Source: Pedobacter sp. BMA | GTDB taxonomy: Bacteria > Bacteroidota > Bacteroidia > Sphingobacteriales > Sphingobacteriaceae | Assembly: GCF_001027745.1 (NCBI RefSeq) | Contig: NZ_LECU01000012.1 | Span: 1-64,000 of the forward strand | Direction of reading: 5' to 3' | Length of the DNA stretch: 64,000 nucleotides | Shown here: positions 63,240 through 64,000 of the stretch, piece by piece | Position numbering within the stretch: the stretch's first letter is position 1 | Layout: the number at the start of each line of letters is the position of its first letter | Program-made: the position numbers and the translations under genes | Notes under the pieces: generated by a model | The model's input: only the letters and a program-made list of their open reading frames with translations | Told to the model about the DNA's origin: nothing | Database searches by the model: none

Positions 63240-64000
63240 ATGACTCCAATTAACCTTAACATCAAAAATATATTGCTGCTCACAGCCATTAGCGTTGGTT
63301 TAGCTTGTACAAATCATAAAACGGAAGCAGTAAAAGAGAAATTTACCATTACCGATTCATTGCTTAACCGCTTGTTAATTGACACCGTGCAACAGGCGAA
63401 CGGAAAATCAGACCTGAGGTTTTCTGCTAAAATCGCAGCAAATGAGGAAAAAAAATCTGATCTCTATCCCATGGTGAGTGGATTGGTGAGTCGTGTAAAC
63501 GTAAGGCTGGGAGATAAAGTAACCGCTGGACAAACGCTTGCAAACGTGTTGAGTGCAGAAGTATCCGGATTTGATAAAGATGCCATATCGGCCTCTGCCG
63601 AATTGAAAAATGCAGGCAGGGTTTTAAGTCAGGCGGAACAGCTTTTTGAAAGTGGTTTATCATCAGCCAGGGAACTTGAAGAAGCGAGAAATGATTTCCA
63701 GATCAAAAAAGCCGAGTTAAAAAGAGCCAGTGCCGTATTGAAACTTAATGGAGGAAGCAGCTCGGGGATGTACGCCATCAAATCACCTATCGGTGGATTT
63801 GTGATCGAAAAAAACATAACCGATCATATGCAAATTCGCAGCGATAACGATAAAAGCCTGTTTACCATCGCCGATCTTTCTAAGGTTTGGGCAATGATTA
63901 ATATCTATGAATCAGACATTTCGAAAATAAAAGCTGGGGATGAGGTAGAACTTTCTACTCTTTCCTATCTGGATGAAACTTTTAAAGGAAAAATAGATAA
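63240..64000 (+). CDS. RND efflux periplasmic adaptor, N-terminal part
   Basis: The first 253 codons of a membrane fusion lipoprotein; the rest lies beyond the window. The lipobox is GLA-C (Cys23). It has the hairpin and barrel-sandwich order of the CusB/CzcB type: LYPMVSGLVSRVNVRLGDKVTAGQTLANVLS, an alpha-helical hairpin (residues 115-160), then MYAIKSPIGGFVIEKNIT. It joins an RND pump, presumably next in the operon, to the TolC-like protein. With the upstream two-component system this points to metal or drug efflux. Confidence 0.92.
   Translation, partial: MTPINLNIKNILLLTAISVGLACTNHKTEAVKEKFTITDSLLNRLLIDTVQQANGKSDLRFSAKIAANEEKKSDLYPMVSGLVSRVNVRLGDKVTAGQTLANVLSAEVSGFDKDAISASAELKNAGRVLSQAEQLFESGLSSARELEEARNDFQIKKAELKRASAVLKLNGGSSSGMYAIKSPIGGFVIEKNITDHMQIRSDNDKSLFTIADLSKVWAMINIYESDISKIKAGDEVELSTLSYLDETFKGKID

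Noticed and set aside
1..64000. CRISPR array, insertion sequence, integrase or prophage
   Set aside because: I saw no regularly spaced repeats with unique spacers, no transposase or integrase motifs, and no phage structural genes.

Overview
The window looks like chromosome from a Sphingobacteriaceae member, most likely Pedobacter or a close relative. The basis is two SusC/SusD pairs, TAnnTTTG-type -7 promoter boxes, near absence of Shine-Dalgarno sites, and typical Bacteroidota housekeeping genes (TsaD, TamB, RibBA, LptF/G-like permease, START-like protein, RecA, UvrA). I see no insertion sequence, integrase, prophage or CRISPR array. The species call is inference from gene content, not from a marker-gene comparison.

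Layout. 1-6.5 kb: end of an OmpA-like gene, outer-membrane and stress-type genes (AI-2E permease, CsbD, receiver-only regulator, DUF3606 protein, atypical Fpg/Nei glycosylase) and an AraC regulator. 6.6-10.8 kb: a Tat-exported GH29 fucosidase divergent from a sugar dehydrogenase and SMP-30-like lipoprotein pair, then tRNA-Ala. 11-15 kb: CAT-like acetyltransferase, HAD hydrolase, Crp-type regulator and carbonic anhydrase. 15.1-26.1 kb: a polysaccharide utilization locus on the minus strand: susC, susD, GDPD, GH16, GH88, kduI, DUF4861, kduD. 26.5-38.5 kb: mixed genes including uvrA, an ECF sigma factor, an MFS exporter and endonuclease III. 38.6-41.1 kb: recA followed by a NUMOD-repeat protein with a decayed HNH centre. 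41.2-50.4 kb: a conserved block (tsaD / tamB, ribBA, LptF/G, START-like, tRNA-Met). 50.6-59.4 kb: EamA-like, acyltransferase, and a three-gene sulfatase locus (susC, susD, sulfatase). 59.9-64 kb: a two-component system leading into a TolC plus adaptor efflux operon that runs off the edge.

How the genes work together. The large locus would bind and import a uronate-containing oligosaccharide (SusCD), cut it (GH16, GH88) and pass the unsaturated uronate through KduI and KduD toward 2-keto-3-deoxygluconate. No polysaccharide lyase, KDG kinase or aldolase is in the window. The response regulator and kinase probably control their own operon and the efflux genes through 11-bp-spaced TTTAA repeats seen at both promoters.

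The most interesting signals are regulatory and were found by eye. They are: tandem repeats spaced 21-22 bp placed about 21 bp upstream of -7 boxes at the GH29 and GH16 genes; terminator-like hairpins inside the utilization operon; a 28-bp motif repeated ahead of two stress-type genes; and a catalytically degenerate homing-endonuclease-like protein beside recA.
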